From contig NZ_SWJE01000027.1 in NCBI RefSeq assembly GCF_005144415.1, positions 1 through 62,549 of the forward strand: a stretch of 62,549 bases of DNA, read 5' to 3'. Position 1 is the stretch's first letter; each line of letters begins with the position of its first letter. Source of the stretch: Trinickia terrae (GTDB lineage: Bacteria > Pseudomonadota > Gammaproteobacteria > Burkholderiales > Burkholderiaceae). The notes under the pieces were generated by a model. It saw only the letters and a program-made list of their open reading frames with translations. It made no database searches and was not told the origin of the DNA. A program made the translations under genes and the position numbers. Shown here one piece after another: positions 11,122-21,469 of this stretch.

Positions 11122-12060
11122 ATGGACATGACCATTGTCGGGGCCGTGTTGCTCGTGATCGTCATCATCATTGCGGCGCAGACGATCAAGATCGTGCCGC
11201 AGCAGCATGCATGGGTGCTGGAGCGCCTCGGCCGCTATCACGCGACGCTGACGCCGGGCCTCAACATCGTGCTGCCGTTCATCGATCGCGTTGCGTACAA
11301 GCATGTGCTGAAGGAGATTCCGCTCGACGTGCCGGGCCAGATCTGCATCACGCGCGACAACACGCAGCTGCAGGTGGACGGCGTGCTGTACTTCCAGGTA
11401 ACCGATGCGATGAAGGCATCGTACGGCTCCAGCAACTTCGTGAGCGCGATCACGCAACTCTCGCAGACGACGCTGCGTTCCGTGATCGGCAAGCTTGAGC
11501 TCGACAAGACTTTCGAGGAGCGAGACCTGATCAATCATAGCGTCGTGTCGGCGCTCGATCAGGCGGCGACGAACTGGGGCGTGAAGGTGCTGCGCTACGA
11601 GATCAAGGACCTCACGCCGCCCAAGGAGATCCTGCACGCGATGCAGGCGCAGATCACGGCCGAGCGCGAGAAGCGCGCGCTGATCGCGGCATCGGAAGGG
11701 CGCAAGCAGGAGCAGATCAATATCGCGGCGGGCGGGCGCGAGGCGGCGATCCAGAAGTCCGAGGGCGAGCGGCAGGCCGAGATCAACAAGGCGCAGGGGC
11801 AGGCTGCGGCGATTCTCGCTGTGGCCGAGGCCAACGCGCAGGCGATTCAGAAGATCGCCGCGGCGATTCAGTCGCAAGGCGGCTGGGATGCGGTCAATCT
11901 GAAGGTGGCCGAGCAGTACGTCAATGCGTTCGCCAATCTGGCGAAGACGGGCAATACGCTGATCGTGCCGGGCAACCTGTCGGATATGAGCACGATGATC
12001 GCGTCGGCGCTGACGATCGTGAATCGCGGGAAGGCGGCGCCGGCGAACGAGATGCGCTGA
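11122..12060 (+). CDS. SPFH-domain/stomatin-like (slipin, QmcA-type) protein
   Basis: A single N-terminal membrane anchor (residues ~3-20, IVGAVLLVIVIIIAAQTI) is followed by the SPFH/band-7 domain (KIVPQQHAWVLERLGRYHATLTPGLNIVLPF) and an Ala/Glu-rich coiled coil (residues ~175-250, ITAEREKRALIAASEGRKQEQ). It resembles bacterial slipin/QmcA proteins, which oligomerise on the membrane with NfeD partners. A GGAG motif lies 8-11 bases before the ATG. The length of 312 aa is typical. The exact role is unknown. Confidence 0.9.
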   Translation: MDMTIVGAVLLVIVIIIAAQTIKIVPQQHAWVLERLGRYHATLTPGLNIVLPFIDRVAYKHVLKEIPLDVPGQICITRDNTQLQVDGVLYFQVTDAMKASYGSSNFVSAITQLSQTTLRSVIGKLELDKTFEERDLINHSVVSALDQAATNWGVKVLRYEIKDLTPPKEILHAMQAQITAEREKRALIAASEGRKQEQINIAAGGREAAIQKSEGERQAEINKAQGQAAAILAVAEANAQAIQKIAAAIQSQGGWDAVNLKVAEQYVNAFANLAKTGNTLIVPGNLSDMSTMIASALTIVNRGKAAPANEMR

Positions 12061-12122
12061 TCGTCAAATCTGCTGCAGGGCGTGGCGCCGCCGCCGGGCG
12101 CCACGCGAGCCACTGACGTGGC

Positions 12123-12569
12123 TCAAGTCGCCGAGCGCATGATCCGCGCCTTCTCGCGCTCCCAATCGCGCTTCTTCTCGGTCTCGCGCTTGTCGTGCAT
12201 CTTCTTGCCCTTCGCGAGGCCGATCTCGCATTTGACGCGGCCGCCCTTGTAGTGGAAGTTCAGCGGCACGAGCGTATAGCCGCGCTGCTCGACCTTGCCG
12301 ATCAGCTTCTTGATCTCGTCGGAATGCAGCAGCAGCTTGCGCGTGCGCACCGGGTCCGGGTGGATGTGCGTCGAGGCTTCGGGAAGCGGGCTGATGTGCG
12401 TGCCGATCAGGAAGATCTCGCCGTTGCGCACGACCACGTAGCCTTCCTTGATCTGGCCGCGCCCGGCGCGCAGCGCCTTGACTTCCCATCCTTCGAGCAC
12501 GAGCCCGGCCTCGTAGCGCTCCTCGATGAAGTAATCGAAGAATGCCTTTCTGTTGTCGATGATGCTCAT
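12123..12569 (-). CDS. smpB: SsrA-binding protein SmpB
   Basis: SmpB binds tmRNA and brings it to stalled ribosomes for trans-translation. The N-terminus [21 protein letters not shown] is followed by the OB-fold motif [22 protein letters not shown], and the basic C-terminal tail ([21 protein letters not shown]) needed for mRNA-channel mimicry is complete. Length is 148 aa. It is divergent from ratA, a neighbour pairing conserved in many beta- and gammaproteobacteria. Confidence 0.97.
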   Translation of the reverse strand: MSIIDNRKAFFDYFIEERYEAGLVLEGWEVKALRAGRGQIKEGYVVVRNGEIFLIGTHISPLPEASTHIHPDPVRTRKLLLHSDEIKKLIGKVEQRGYTLVPLNFHYKGGRVKCEIGLAKGKKMHDKRETEKKRDWEREKARIMRSAT

Positions 12570-12677
12570 GAATGGAAAGCGCCCAACTCGTTTAAAATCA
12601 CGATTTTAGCAAAGCGGCGCAATGAAAGCGAAAGCCCGCCGTGCTCCTCCACACCCTCGCCGCGCGTTGTGCAATCT

Positions 12678-13115
12678 ATGGCAGATGTCCAGAAAACCGT
12701 GTTGATTCGCCACTCGGCGGAACAGATGTTCGATCTCGTCACCGACGTCGCCGACTACCCCAATTTCCTGCCGTGGTGCGGCGGCGTCGAGATTCGCCGC
12801 CAGGACGAAAACGGCATGGAGGCGAAGATCGACATCAACTTCAAGGGCATCAAGCAGCATTTCGCGACTCACAACACCCAGGAGCGGCCGACGCGCATCG
12901 ACATGGATTTCGCCGACGGCCCGTTTCGCAAGTTCACCGGCTACTGGCGCTTCACGGCGCTGCGCGCGGACGCCTGCAAGATCGAGTTCGCGCTGCACTA
13001 CGAGTTTGCGAGCGTGATCCTCGAGAAGATCATCGGGCCGGTGTTCAACCATATCGCGAACACGTTCGTCGAATCGTTCGTGAAGCGCGCGGACCAGCGG
13101 TACGGCAAGCCATGA
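12678..13115 (+). CDS. ratA: RatA/Coq10-family START-domain protein
   Basis: A 145-aa START/polyketide-cyclase-fold protein starting ADVQKTVLIRHSAEQMFDLV and containing YPNFLPWCGGVE. In E. coli RatA was described as a 70S-assembly-inhibiting protein, while the eukaryotic and other bacterial relatives (Coq10) bind ubiquinone, so the function is open. I use the ATG at 12678; the open frame extends far upstream, but that part overlaps smpB antisense. Its stop overlaps the rnfH start by 4 bases, as expected for this conserved pair. Confidence 0.88.
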   Translation: MADVQKTVLIRHSAEQMFDLVTDVADYPNFLPWCGGVEIRRQDENGMEAKIDINFKGIKQHFATHNTQERPTRIDMDFADGPFRKFTGYWRFTALRADACKIEFALHYEFASVILEKIIGPVFNHIANTFVESFVKRADQRYGKP

Positions 13116-13444
13116 GCACGATGCTGTCGGTTGAAGTCTGCTACGCACTGGCTGATGTGCAGACGCTGATTGCCGTCGAATTGCCCGCCGGTTCCACCGT
13201 GCGGCAGGCGATCGAGGCGAGCGGCATCCTCGAGAAGCACCCCGGGATCGATCTGTCGACGCAGAAAGTCGGCGTCTATGGCAAGGTCAAGCCGCTCGAT
13301 GCGCCGCTGGCCGATCATGATCGCGTCGAGATCTATCGTCCGTTGAAGGTCGATCCGAAGATGGCGCGGCAGCGCCGCGTCGACAAGACACGCCGCGAGG
13401 GCTCGATCGAAGGGCGCAAGTGGCTGCCGAAGGATTCGCGCTAA
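13112..13444 (+). CDS. rnfH: RnfH-family ubiquitin-fold protein
   Basis: A 110-aa small beta-grasp protein (LSVEVCYALADVQTLIAVELP, then YGKVKPLDAPLADHDRVEIYR). RnfH homologues lie next to ratA and smpB in many proteobacteria. The original link to the Rnf electron transport complex is by gene neighbourhood in other species and no rnf gene is present here. The ATG overlaps the ratA stop. The C-terminus is strongly basic. Confidence 0.88.
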   Translation: MSTMLSVEVCYALADVQTLIAVELPAGSTVRQAIEASGILEKHPGIDLSTQKVGVYGKVKPLDAPLADHDRVEIYRPLKVDPKMARQRRVDKTRREGSIEGRKWLPKDSR

Positions 13445-13465
13445 GGCAATCTCACCAAGGCAGCC

Positions 13466-14440
13466 TCAATGCACCGAGGCCTGCGCGCGCTCTTCGAGCG
13501 GCGGCTCGGCGGGGCGGTCGCCGCCGTGCTGCCGCACCGACCACAGCACGCCCGCAAGCAGCAGGACGATCGCCGCGGTTTCCAGCGGGCGGGGCATACG
13601 GTGGTCGTAGAGGAACGCGTAGAGCAGCGCGAAGAGCGTCTCGAAGACGATCATCTGCCCCGACAGCGTGAGCGGCAGCCGCTTCGAGGCAGCGTTCCAC
13701 AGCCCGTTGCCGAGCCACGACGCGCCGATCGCGAGCGCCAGATTCAACACCCAGAAGAGCTGCCAGCGCTCGCCTGCCACGGGTGTCTGCACGACGCCGG
13801 CCGGCAACGCCGCCGTCCCTAGCCACAGCGCCGCGCCGAGCAGCCCCGTCACGACGCCCCAGAGCACCGACCACTCGTTGCCGTCGAAGTGATGATGGCG
13901 CTGAAGATAGCGGGCGTTTTCGACGGCGAACCAGGTCCAGCTGGCGAGCGCGCCGAGCGCGCAGAGCACGCCGAACAGGCGGTTCAGCAGGCTGACGGGG
14001 TGCCCCGTGCCGCCGGCGAATACATCGACGTTGATGCAGACGATCCCCGCCACGACGAGCGCGAGCGGCCACGCGAGGCGGCCGAGCGGTACGGCGCCGT
14101 GGTCGCGCCGGCCAGCCAGCGTCACGGTGACGGGCAGCACGCCGACGATCAGCGACGCCGGCGCGATGCCGACCAGATGGACGGCCGCCGTGACCAGGAT
14201 GTAGTACGCGACGTTACCGACGAGCGCGAGCTTCACGAGCGCGGCGGCATCCTCGCGGGTGAGCTTGGCGGCGAGGCGCCGCGCCATCGGCAGGGCGGCG
14301 GCGAGCGAGACGATCCCGTACATCGTGTAGCGGCCCGCGCTGAGCAGGAGCGGCGAAAAGTCGGGCAGCAGCCTCGGCACGAGAAACACCATGCCCCATA
14401 GGGCGCCCGCCATCATTCCGTATGCCACGCCGCGCTGCAT
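13466..14440 (-). CDS. EamA/DMT-family permease
   Basis: A 324-aa integral membrane protein with about ten hydrophobic helices and two EamA-like halves. The N-terminus GVAYGMMAGALWGMVFLVP and the second-half motif (ASWLGNGLWNAASKRLPLTL) are typical of drug/metabolite transporters. The substrate cannot be predicted. It runs opposite to the flanking rnfH and guaB genes and appears monocistronic. Confidence 0.85.
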   Translation of the reverse strand: MQRGVAYGMMAGALWGMVFLVPRLLPDFSPLLLSAGRYTMYGIVSLAAALPMARRLAAKLTREDAAALVKLALVGNVAYYILVTAAVHLVGIAPASLIVGVLPVTVTLAGRRDHGAVPLGRLAWPLALVVAGIVCINVDVFAGGTGHPVSLLNRLFGVLCALGALASWTWFAVENARYLQRHHHFDGNEWSVLWGVVTGLLGAALWLGTAALPAGVVQTPVAGERWQLFWVLNLALAIGASWLGNGLWNAASKRLPLTLSGQMIVFETLFALLYAFLYDHRMPRPLETAAIVLLLAGVLWSVRQHGGDRPAEPPLEERAQASVH

Positions 14441-14668
14441 GCCTTGCCGCTCCCTTGGTTGTCTGAATTGCTTGAACAGGCGCGCAGGTTACGCGGCATC
14501 GGCGGCGCTGTCTTGTTCGATCCTGCACTCGCGCGGCGCTCGTCGGCCGCCAGGGTGCGTTTTCGGGTCAAAACCCCACAAACGAAATCCGATCGAACAT
14601 CAGTCGAAAGCGAAGCCGAAAAATCTCGCCGCGCCCGCCAAGAAATTCGCTAACCTGCTGTTCGCGCA

Positions 14669-16184
<1,516 letters not shown>

Positions 16185-16191
16185 AACGCCG

Positions 16192-16881
16192 ATGAAACCG
16201 CTGCTGCGCGCTGTGCTGGTCGTCTACACGCTGCTCTATCTGATCGTCGGCCTGGTGTACCTGGCCACGCCGTGGACGGCGCTGCACCGCGCACTGCAAC
16301 TGGCCATCATCGAGCCGGCAATCGCCGGGCAGTTGCTGGGCCTCGTGCTGTTCGGGTTCGCGTCGCTGTCGTTTCAAGGCGTGATCAACGGGGCGATGAC
16401 GGTGGGCATTGCCCGGACCGTCGGGCATGTGACGTGGCTCGCGGGCGTGTTGATTCTCGTGTGGCTGATCGCGCTCAGCATGTCGCTGTCGCCGGGGTAT
16501 GGCGCGCTCTTCAACGCGCTGGGCGGCGCGGCGCTGCTGATCATCGGCTTGGGCGGCGTGCGTCTCTCGCGCGTGGTGCGGCGCAACGAAAAGGCGGCGG
16601 ACAGCGCGTACGCGTCGCAGCTTGCCGCACCCTCGCGCGCCGAGGCGGCGCGCGAGGCCGAAGAACCTGCGCTGCGCACCGAGTCCGAGCCCGCCGCTCG
16701 GGCAGCCGAGCCGCCTGCTCAGCCGGCCGAACCCGCAGTGCGCTACCGGGTCGACAACCCGGCGACGGGCACGCCCGCGCCGCAGCCGCCGTTGAGCCCG
16801 AGCGAAAAGGCCGCGCGCGACGAAGCGCGCGATGCCGCCGCCGATTTGCCGGGCAGTCCGCGGCCGCCGTTTCATGGATGA
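16192..16881 (+). CDS. Hypothetical inner-membrane protein between guaB and guaA
   Basis: A 229-aa protein with four hydrophobic segments in residues ~1-125 (LLRAVLVVYTLLYLIVGLVYL first) and a long Ala/Pro/Glu-rich, probably disordered cytoplasmic tail (residues ~140-229). I do not recognise a named family. It starts 7 bases after guaB and probably shares its transcript; a protein of this kind in the guaB-guaA gap occurs in related genomes. No function is assigned. Confidence 0.75.
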   Translation: MKPLLRAVLVVYTLLYLIVGLVYLATPWTALHRALQLAIIEPAIAGQLLGLVLFGFASLSFQGVINGAMTVGIARTVGHVTWLAGVLILVWLIALSMSLSPGYGALFNALGGAALLIIGLGGVRLSRVVRRNEKAADSAYASQLAAPSRAEAAREAEEPALRTESEPAARAAEPPAQPAEPAVRYRVDNPATGTPAPQPPLSPSEKAARDEARDAAADLPGSPRPPFHG

Positions 16882-17058
16882 CGCGCGAGCGCCTTCGCCG
16901 CCAGTTCATATCGACGATATCGCCTGCCTGTTCGACATTCCAACGGCATCGTGCAAGAGGCCCGCGAAAGCACGATCGCGCTGTTCGAACCTGGCTTCTT
17001 CTGCAGCGCGTGATGCGCTGCTTTTTGTATCCGTTCACTACTACTTTCGTCCGCTGCC

Positions 17059-18642
17059 ATGCATGACAAGATCCTGATCCTCGACTTCGGTTCGCAAGTC
17101 ACCCAACTGATCGCGCGCCGCATCCGCGAGGCGCACGTCTACTCCGAGATCCATCCGTACGACGTCGACGACGCGTTCATCCGCGAGTTCGCACCGGCGG
17201 GCGTGATTCTGTCGGGCGGTCCGAACTCCGTCACCGAAACCGATACGCCGCGTGCGCCTCAGGCCGTGTTCGAGCTCGGCGTGCCGGTGCTCGGCATTTG
17301 CTACGGCATGCAGACGATGGCCGAGCAGCTCGGCGGCAAGGTCGACGGCGGTCATGTGCGCGAGTTCGGCTACGCCGAAGTGCGCGCGCGCAACCATACG
17401 AGCTTCCTGGAAGGCATCGAGGATTTCCGCACGCCCGAAGGCCACGGCATGCTGAAGGTCTGGATGAGCCACGGCGACAAGGTGACGGAAATGCCGGAGG
17501 GCTTCAGCCTGATGGCGTCGACGGAGTCCTGCCCGATCGCCGCGATGGCCGACGAGTCGCGCCATTGGTACGGCATCCAATGGCACCCGGAAGTCACGCA
17601 CACGCTGCAGGGCCGAGCGATGCTCGAGCGCTTTGTGCTGAAGATCTGCGGCGCGAAGGCCGATTGGGAGATGGGTCACTACATCGACGAAGCCGTCGCG
17701 AAGATTCGCGAGCAAGTCGGCGACGAGCATGTGATTCTGGGGCTGTCGGGCGGCGTCGATTCGTCGGTGGCCGCGGCGCTGCTGCATCGCGCGATCGGCG
17801 ATCAGCTGACTTGCGTGTTCGTCGATCATGGCCTCTTGCGCCTGAACGAGGCCGAGCAGGTGATGGCGACGTTCGCCGATCACCTCGGCGTCAAGGTGAT
17901 TCACGTCGACGCGAGCGAAGCGTTCTTGTCGAAGCTCGCGGGCGTCACCGACCCGGAGCAGAAGCGCAAGATCATCGGCGCGGAGTTCGTCGAAGTGTTC
18001 CAGACCGAGGCCGGCAAGCTGACCGACGCGAAGTGGCTCGCGCAGGGCACGATCTACCCGGACGTGATCGAATCGGCAGGGAAGGGCAAGAAGGCGGCGC
18101 ATACGATCAAGAGCCATCACAACGTCGGCGGCTTGCCCGAGACGCTCAATCTGAAGCTGCTCGAGCCGCTGCGAGAGTTGTTCAAGGACGAAGTGCGCGA
18201 GCTGGGCGTGAAGCTCGGGCTGCCGCATGAGATGGTCTATCGCCATCCGTTCCCGGGTCCGGGTCTGGGCGTGCGGATTCTCGGCGAAGTCCGGCTCGAT
18301 TTCGCGGACCTGCTGCGCCGCGCGGACGCGATCTTCATCGAGACGCTGCGCAACACCGTCGACAAGGAAACCGGCAAGACGTGGTACGACTTGACGAGCC
18401 AGGCGTTCGCGGTGTTCTTGCCAGTGAAGAGTGTCGGAGTGATGGGCGATGGGCGGACGTACGAGTATGTGGTCGCGTTGCGCGCCGTGCAGACGCTCGA
18501 CTTCATGACCGCGCATTGGGCGCATCTGCCGCATGAGTTGCTGGGGCGCGTGTCGAACCGGATCATCAATGAAGTGCGGGGGATCAACCGGGTCGTCTAT
18601 GACATTTCGGGGAAGCCGCCGGCGACGATCGAGTGGGAGTGA
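17059..18642 (+). CDS. guaA: GMP synthase (glutamine-hydrolysing)
   Basis: GuaA aminates XMP to GMP. The class I amidotransferase domain (residues ~1-195) has the nucleophile C81 in [10 protein letters not shown] and the His/Glu pair in WHPEVTHT. The PP-loop ATPase motif [16 protein letters not shown] and the C-terminal dimerisation domain ending [10 protein letters not shown] follow. At 527 aa it is intact. Its last codons contain the 14-bp sequence repeated at 36737-36750, so the gene's 3' end appears to be the insertion site of the island that follows, with the reading frame restored. Confidence 0.97.
   Translation: MHDKILILDFGSQVTQLIARRIREAHVYSEIHPYDVDDAFIREFAPAGVILSGGPNSVTETDTPRAPQAVFELGVPVLGICYGMQTMAEQLGGKVDGGHVREFGYAEVRARNHTSFLEGIEDFRTPEGHGMLKVWMSHGDKVTEMPEGFSLMASTESCPIAAMADESRHWYGIQWHPEVTHTLQGRAMLERFVLKICGAKADWEMGHYIDEAVAKIREQVGDEHVILGLSGGVDSSVAAALLHRAIGDQLTCVFVDHGLLRLNEAEQVMATFADHLGVKVIHVDASEAFLSKLAGVTDPEQKRKIIGAEFVEVFQTEAGKLTDAKWLAQGTIYPDVIESAGKGKKAAHTIKSHHNVGGLPETLNLKLLEPLRELFKDEVRELGVKLGLPHEMVYRHPFPGPGLGVRILGEVRLDFADLLRRADAIFIETLRNTVDKETGKTWYDLTSQAFAVFLPVKSVGVMGDGRTYEYVVALRAVQTLDFMTAHWAHLPHELLGRVSNRIINEVRGINRVVYDISGKPPATIEWE
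18624..18637 (+). repeat. Left attachment-site repeat (attL) inside guaA
   Basis: The 14-mer GACGATCGAGTGGG encodes the end of ...ATIEW in guaA. The identical 14-mer occurs at 36737-36750. Similarity outside the 14 bases is weak, although AAG and CC(A/G) motifs precede both copies. Confidence 0.7.
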
Positions 18643-18734
18643 TTTAGACTGCTCTCAAGTCGTTCCGGGAGGTCCGGTTTTTCCTTTAAAAAACATGGGG
18701 TTATTGTCTGGCGTGTTCTGCTGTGATCCGGGCA

Positions 18735-19226
18735 ATGCCTGGAGGAAATGTCGGTATCGGCGACGGTACCGACATTTCCTCCTCGGATGGCCTTGTCCGA
18801 TGCCGTCAAGTCAGTCTGACGGTATCGGTTGACGGTAGAGCTTCCCTGTACGACTACCGGGTGAACGGTCGCCGGGAAACCCTGGTTATCGGCCGGTACG
18901 ATCCATCACTTTCCGCACGAAAGCCACGCAAGCCAGACGAGCTCGGATTCGGAATGGCTGTCAACCTCCCGGAAGCCCGGCTTCTACGCGACCAAGCCTA
19001 CGGAGCAATCCAACGCGGAGAAAGTCCTTCACGTGCGAAAGTCGAGAAGCGGGTCGAGGCGATCGGGGCGCTGACGTTTGCTAAATGGGCGGAGAAATAC
19101 TTTGTGGGGACTGCTCTTGCCGACTCCACACGAAATATAAGATGGCGCAGGAGTGGACGGACTATCGCGACGGTCTTGCGGATCAGGTGCAGGCCGCCAG
19201 GTGGTTTTGCTGGCCTCGCTCTCTAA
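18735..19226 (+). pseudogene. Relic of a guaA-type tyrosine integrase (internal deletion)
   Basis: The first frame (from ATG 18735) encodes the arm-DNA-binding domain of a DUF4102-type integrase: VSLTVSVDGRASLYDYRVNG, RRETLVIGRYDPSLSARKP, and ESPSRAKVEKRVEAIGALTF, then KWAEKYF and LADSTRN, the start of the core-binding domain. At about 19135 the homology stops. From 19142 in a different frame, MAQEWTDYRDGLADQVQ looks like an integrase C-terminal tail. The catalytic core with the R-H-R-Y residues is missing, so roughly 200 or more codons appear deleted. Assignment of the last part is by pattern memory and less sure than the N-terminal part. The gene cannot encode an active recombinase. Confidence 0.75.
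18741..18782. repeat. Perfect 16-bp inverted repeat at the integrase 5' end
   Basis: Arms 18741-18756 (GGAGGAAATGTCGGTA) and 18767-18782 are exact reverse complements separated by 10 bases. The structure lies about 100 bases past the guaA stop and overlaps the first integrase codons. It lacks a T-tract on the plus strand, so it is not an ordinary terminator. It could be a recombinase or excisionase site, or an RNA hairpin. Confidence 0.7.
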
Positions 19227-19394
19227 CGAGTTCGCGGTGGAAAGGTAGTACATGTGCTATCGACCAATCCTCTGGATCGCCACAGATGCGAGAAGCTCCG
19301 ACGCGCTTTCGGGGCACGCGGCGCCGGCGTCCTCGCAATGCCCGAGGGCAATCTGAAGACCGACACAGCGCCGGTCACCCTGTCCGCTTACGAA

Positions 19395-20087
19395 TTACAG
19401 GTGCTCGGCGAGGAACGTCAGCGAGCGGCCGTGCGCGAGCGTGGCCGCTCGCTGGTTGTATGACGTGCGGTCCGTACAGCTGAATCCGTGCTCTGCGCCG
19501 GGATAGAGGTGAAACGACGCGTTATGGTGGCTCGCGAACGCGCTCTTCACAACCTCGACTGCAGATAAGGGGATGGCGTGATCGTTCTCCGCGTAGTGGA
19601 ACAGGATCGGCTCGGTGATCTTGCTCGCGGCATCGAGATTGCCCTGGATTCCGCCGCCGTAATATGCTATGGCCGCATCGACCTTCCCGGTCGACGCAAC
19701 CAGATATGAAAGAAGGCCGCCCATGCAAAAGCCGACCGCGGCGACCTTGCCCGAGACTTCCGGAAGCGTGCGTAGCAGGTCTGCCGTGGCTGCGATGTCG
19801 GCGACCGCGAGGTCGATGTTGGTCTTTTGTGCCAAGTCGACAGCTGTTTGGAGGTCGGTGCCTTCATAGGTCAACTCGACACGCGGCTTAGTCCGCCAAA
19901 ATACATCGGGTGCGAGCGCGACGTAGCCGGCGGCAGCGTACTGATCGCAGACTGCGCGGATTTGCCCGTTCACGCCGAAGATTTCTTGAATGATGATGAC
20001 GGCAGGCCCGCTGCCGCGCCTGGGCAGCGAAAGGTAGCCGCCGAAGCTGTCGCTGCCCGACGGGATGTCGATCCATTGAGTAGTCAC
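19395..20087 (-). CDS. Dienelactone hydrolase family protein
   Basis: An alpha/beta hydrolase of 230 aa. The nucleophile is the cysteine in AAVGFCMGG, the acid is in ENDHAIP and the histidine in GAEHGFSC, matching the Cys-Asp-His triad of dienelactone hydrolases. The early motif VIIIQEIFGVNGQIRAVCD is also typical. I chose the GTG at 20087 because AGGA lies 6 bases upstream. Classical members open the lactone ring of (chloro)dienelactones; the substrate here is unknown. The 168 bases between its end and the integrase relic hold no recognisable gene. Confidence 0.85.
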   Translation of the reverse strand: MTTQWIDIPSGSDSFGGYLSLPRRGSGPAVIIIQEIFGVNGQIRAVCDQYAAAGYVALAPDVFWRTKPRVELTYEGTDLQTAVDLAQKTNIDLAVADIAATADLLRTLPEVSGKVAAVGFCMGGLLSYLVASTGKVDAAIAYYGGGIQGNLDAASKITEPILFHYAENDHAIPLSAVEVVKSAFASHHNASFHLYPGAEHGFSCTDRTSYNQRAATLAHGRSLTFLAEHL

Positions 20088-20229
20088 ATTGAATTCCTGA
20101 TGAGCGAGTCGATAAAAGAACTCAGGATGTCTCAATCAGTCCCCATCAGGTAGGCCCAACGAATGACTTTCACAAATACGGTTCTTGAATAAATGATTCG
20201 GCAAGTCCGAATAGTTTAGACAGTTATCC

Positions 20230-21153
20230 TTAACTATCGATGCGTTCCGCGCCGCTACTGGCGGTTCGCAAATCCCGAAACTCGGCCGCCATGTAATCCG
20301 AGAATGCGCGGGCGGACGGCTTCGCGGCTCGGCCCGCCGGAAGCACGACATTGATGTCTGCCGATCCCATCTCCCAATCGGGCAGCACGCGCACCAATCG
20401 GCCTGTTTGCAGATCGTTTGTCACGCTGAGGTCTCCTGTCGAAAGAATGCCGAGCCCGGCGACAGCCGCCGCAACGGCTGCGTCCGTGCCGTTCAGGATA
20501 AATCGTCCCTCGACGCGCACAGAGCGGGTCATTCCGTCACGCCGAAACGCCCATCCTTCCATGACTCGGCCGGCAGGGCTGATGATGGTCGCGTGGTCCG
20601 CAAGATCGCGCGGGACCGACGGGGTTCCGGCCTTGGCCAAGTAAGAGGGCGCTGCAACGACGACACGGCGCACCGTTCCGATTTTGCGAGCAATGGCTGT
20701 GGAATCACTAAGAACGCCAATGCGGACAGCGACGTCGACCGATTCGCCGACAAGATCTTGCCGATCATCATTGAGGACGAATTCCATGCGCAGACCGGCG
20801 TGCTGATCGGTGAAACGCGCTAGACGCGGCAGGACACCACGTATTGCGAAGCCGGAGGATGTGGCGACGCGCAGTAGGCCGCGCAGCTCACCGGTTCCGC
20901 GAGCGGCGTGATCGGCCTCTTCTAGAGCAGCCAGGATGGACTCGATCCGAGACAGATAGTCGGAGCCTGCCTCGGTGAGTGTCACGGCTCGAGTTGTTCG
21001 AACAAAGAGCGCGACGCCGACTTGCTTTTCGAGGGTGGCCACGATCCGTGACGCCGTAGGCTGCGAAATGCCCATCTCGCGCCCAGCAACGGAAAAACTC
21101 CCGTTCCTCGCGACGCGGGCGAACAGTTGCAACGAGAAGAACCTGTCATTCAT
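20230..21153 (-). CDS. LysR-family transcriptional regulator
   Basis: A 307-aa LysR regulator. The N-terminal winged helix (LQLFARVARNGSFSVAGREM and SQPTASRIVATLEKQVGVAL) is followed by a periplasmic-binding-protein-like effector domain. It is of the CrgA/DsdC-like branch. It is divergent from the ene-reductase gene at 21470, and the dienelactone hydrolase lies downstream on the same strand, so it probably controls this redox group. Confidence 0.9.
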   Translation of the reverse strand: MNDRFFSLQLFARVARNGSFSVAGREMGISQPTASRIVATLEKQVGVALFVRTTRAVTLTEAGSDYLSRIESILAALEEADHAARGTGELRGLLRVATSSGFAIRGVLPRLARFTDQHAGLRMEFVLNDDRQDLVGESVDVAVRIGVLSDSTAIARKIGTVRRVVVAAPSYLAKAGTPSVPRDLADHATIISPAGRVMEGWAFRRDGMTRSVRVEGRFILNGTDAAVAAAVAGLGILSTGDLSVTNDLQTGRLVRVLPDWEMGSADINVVLPAGRAAKPSARAFSDYMAAEFRDLRTASSGAERIDS

Positions 21154-21469
21154 TCGGAAATCGCATTTAACAAAGTTGTTTTTTTAGACTACCGCGAATT
21201 CCTGAATAAGCCAATCATTCCATGAAGTTACCCGCGAAACGCCGAACACGAATGAAGAATCCGGCGTGCTTACCATTCCGGCCATCGTCGCCGGGCTGTG
21301 GATATCAGCCATCGGCCGGCATGTCTGGACCCTGACCCGCGCGCTGCGCTCACGCTCGCGATCAACCGGCATGATCTGCGTCGCCGTCATGACCTGCGCG
21401 CCGTTCGAGCTACAGCCTGATCCGGTGAGAGCCTCGAAGAAGCGAAACCATTTTTCCGGAATATCAGCC
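21154..21469. promoter_or_regulatory. Divergent control region, LysR / ene-reductase
   Basis: A 316-base gap between the LysR start and the ene-reductase start. The LysR-proximal 30 bases are AT-rich (TTTAACAAAGTTGTTTTTTTAG at 21166-21187), where a LysR operator and the divergent promoters would be expected. An open frame runs upstream of the ene-reductase here, but it has no homology to the family and I treat it as non-coding. Confidence 0.4.

Noticed and set aside
12195-12677. An upstream extension of ratA
   Set aside because: It is antisense to smpB and has no family resemblance; ATG 12678 gives the standard RatA N-terminus.
19254-19463. A 69-codon open frame between the integrase relic and the dienelactone hydrolase
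   Set aside because: It overlaps the 3' end of the hydrolase and shows no recognisable domain; it may be island debris but cannot be supported as a gene.
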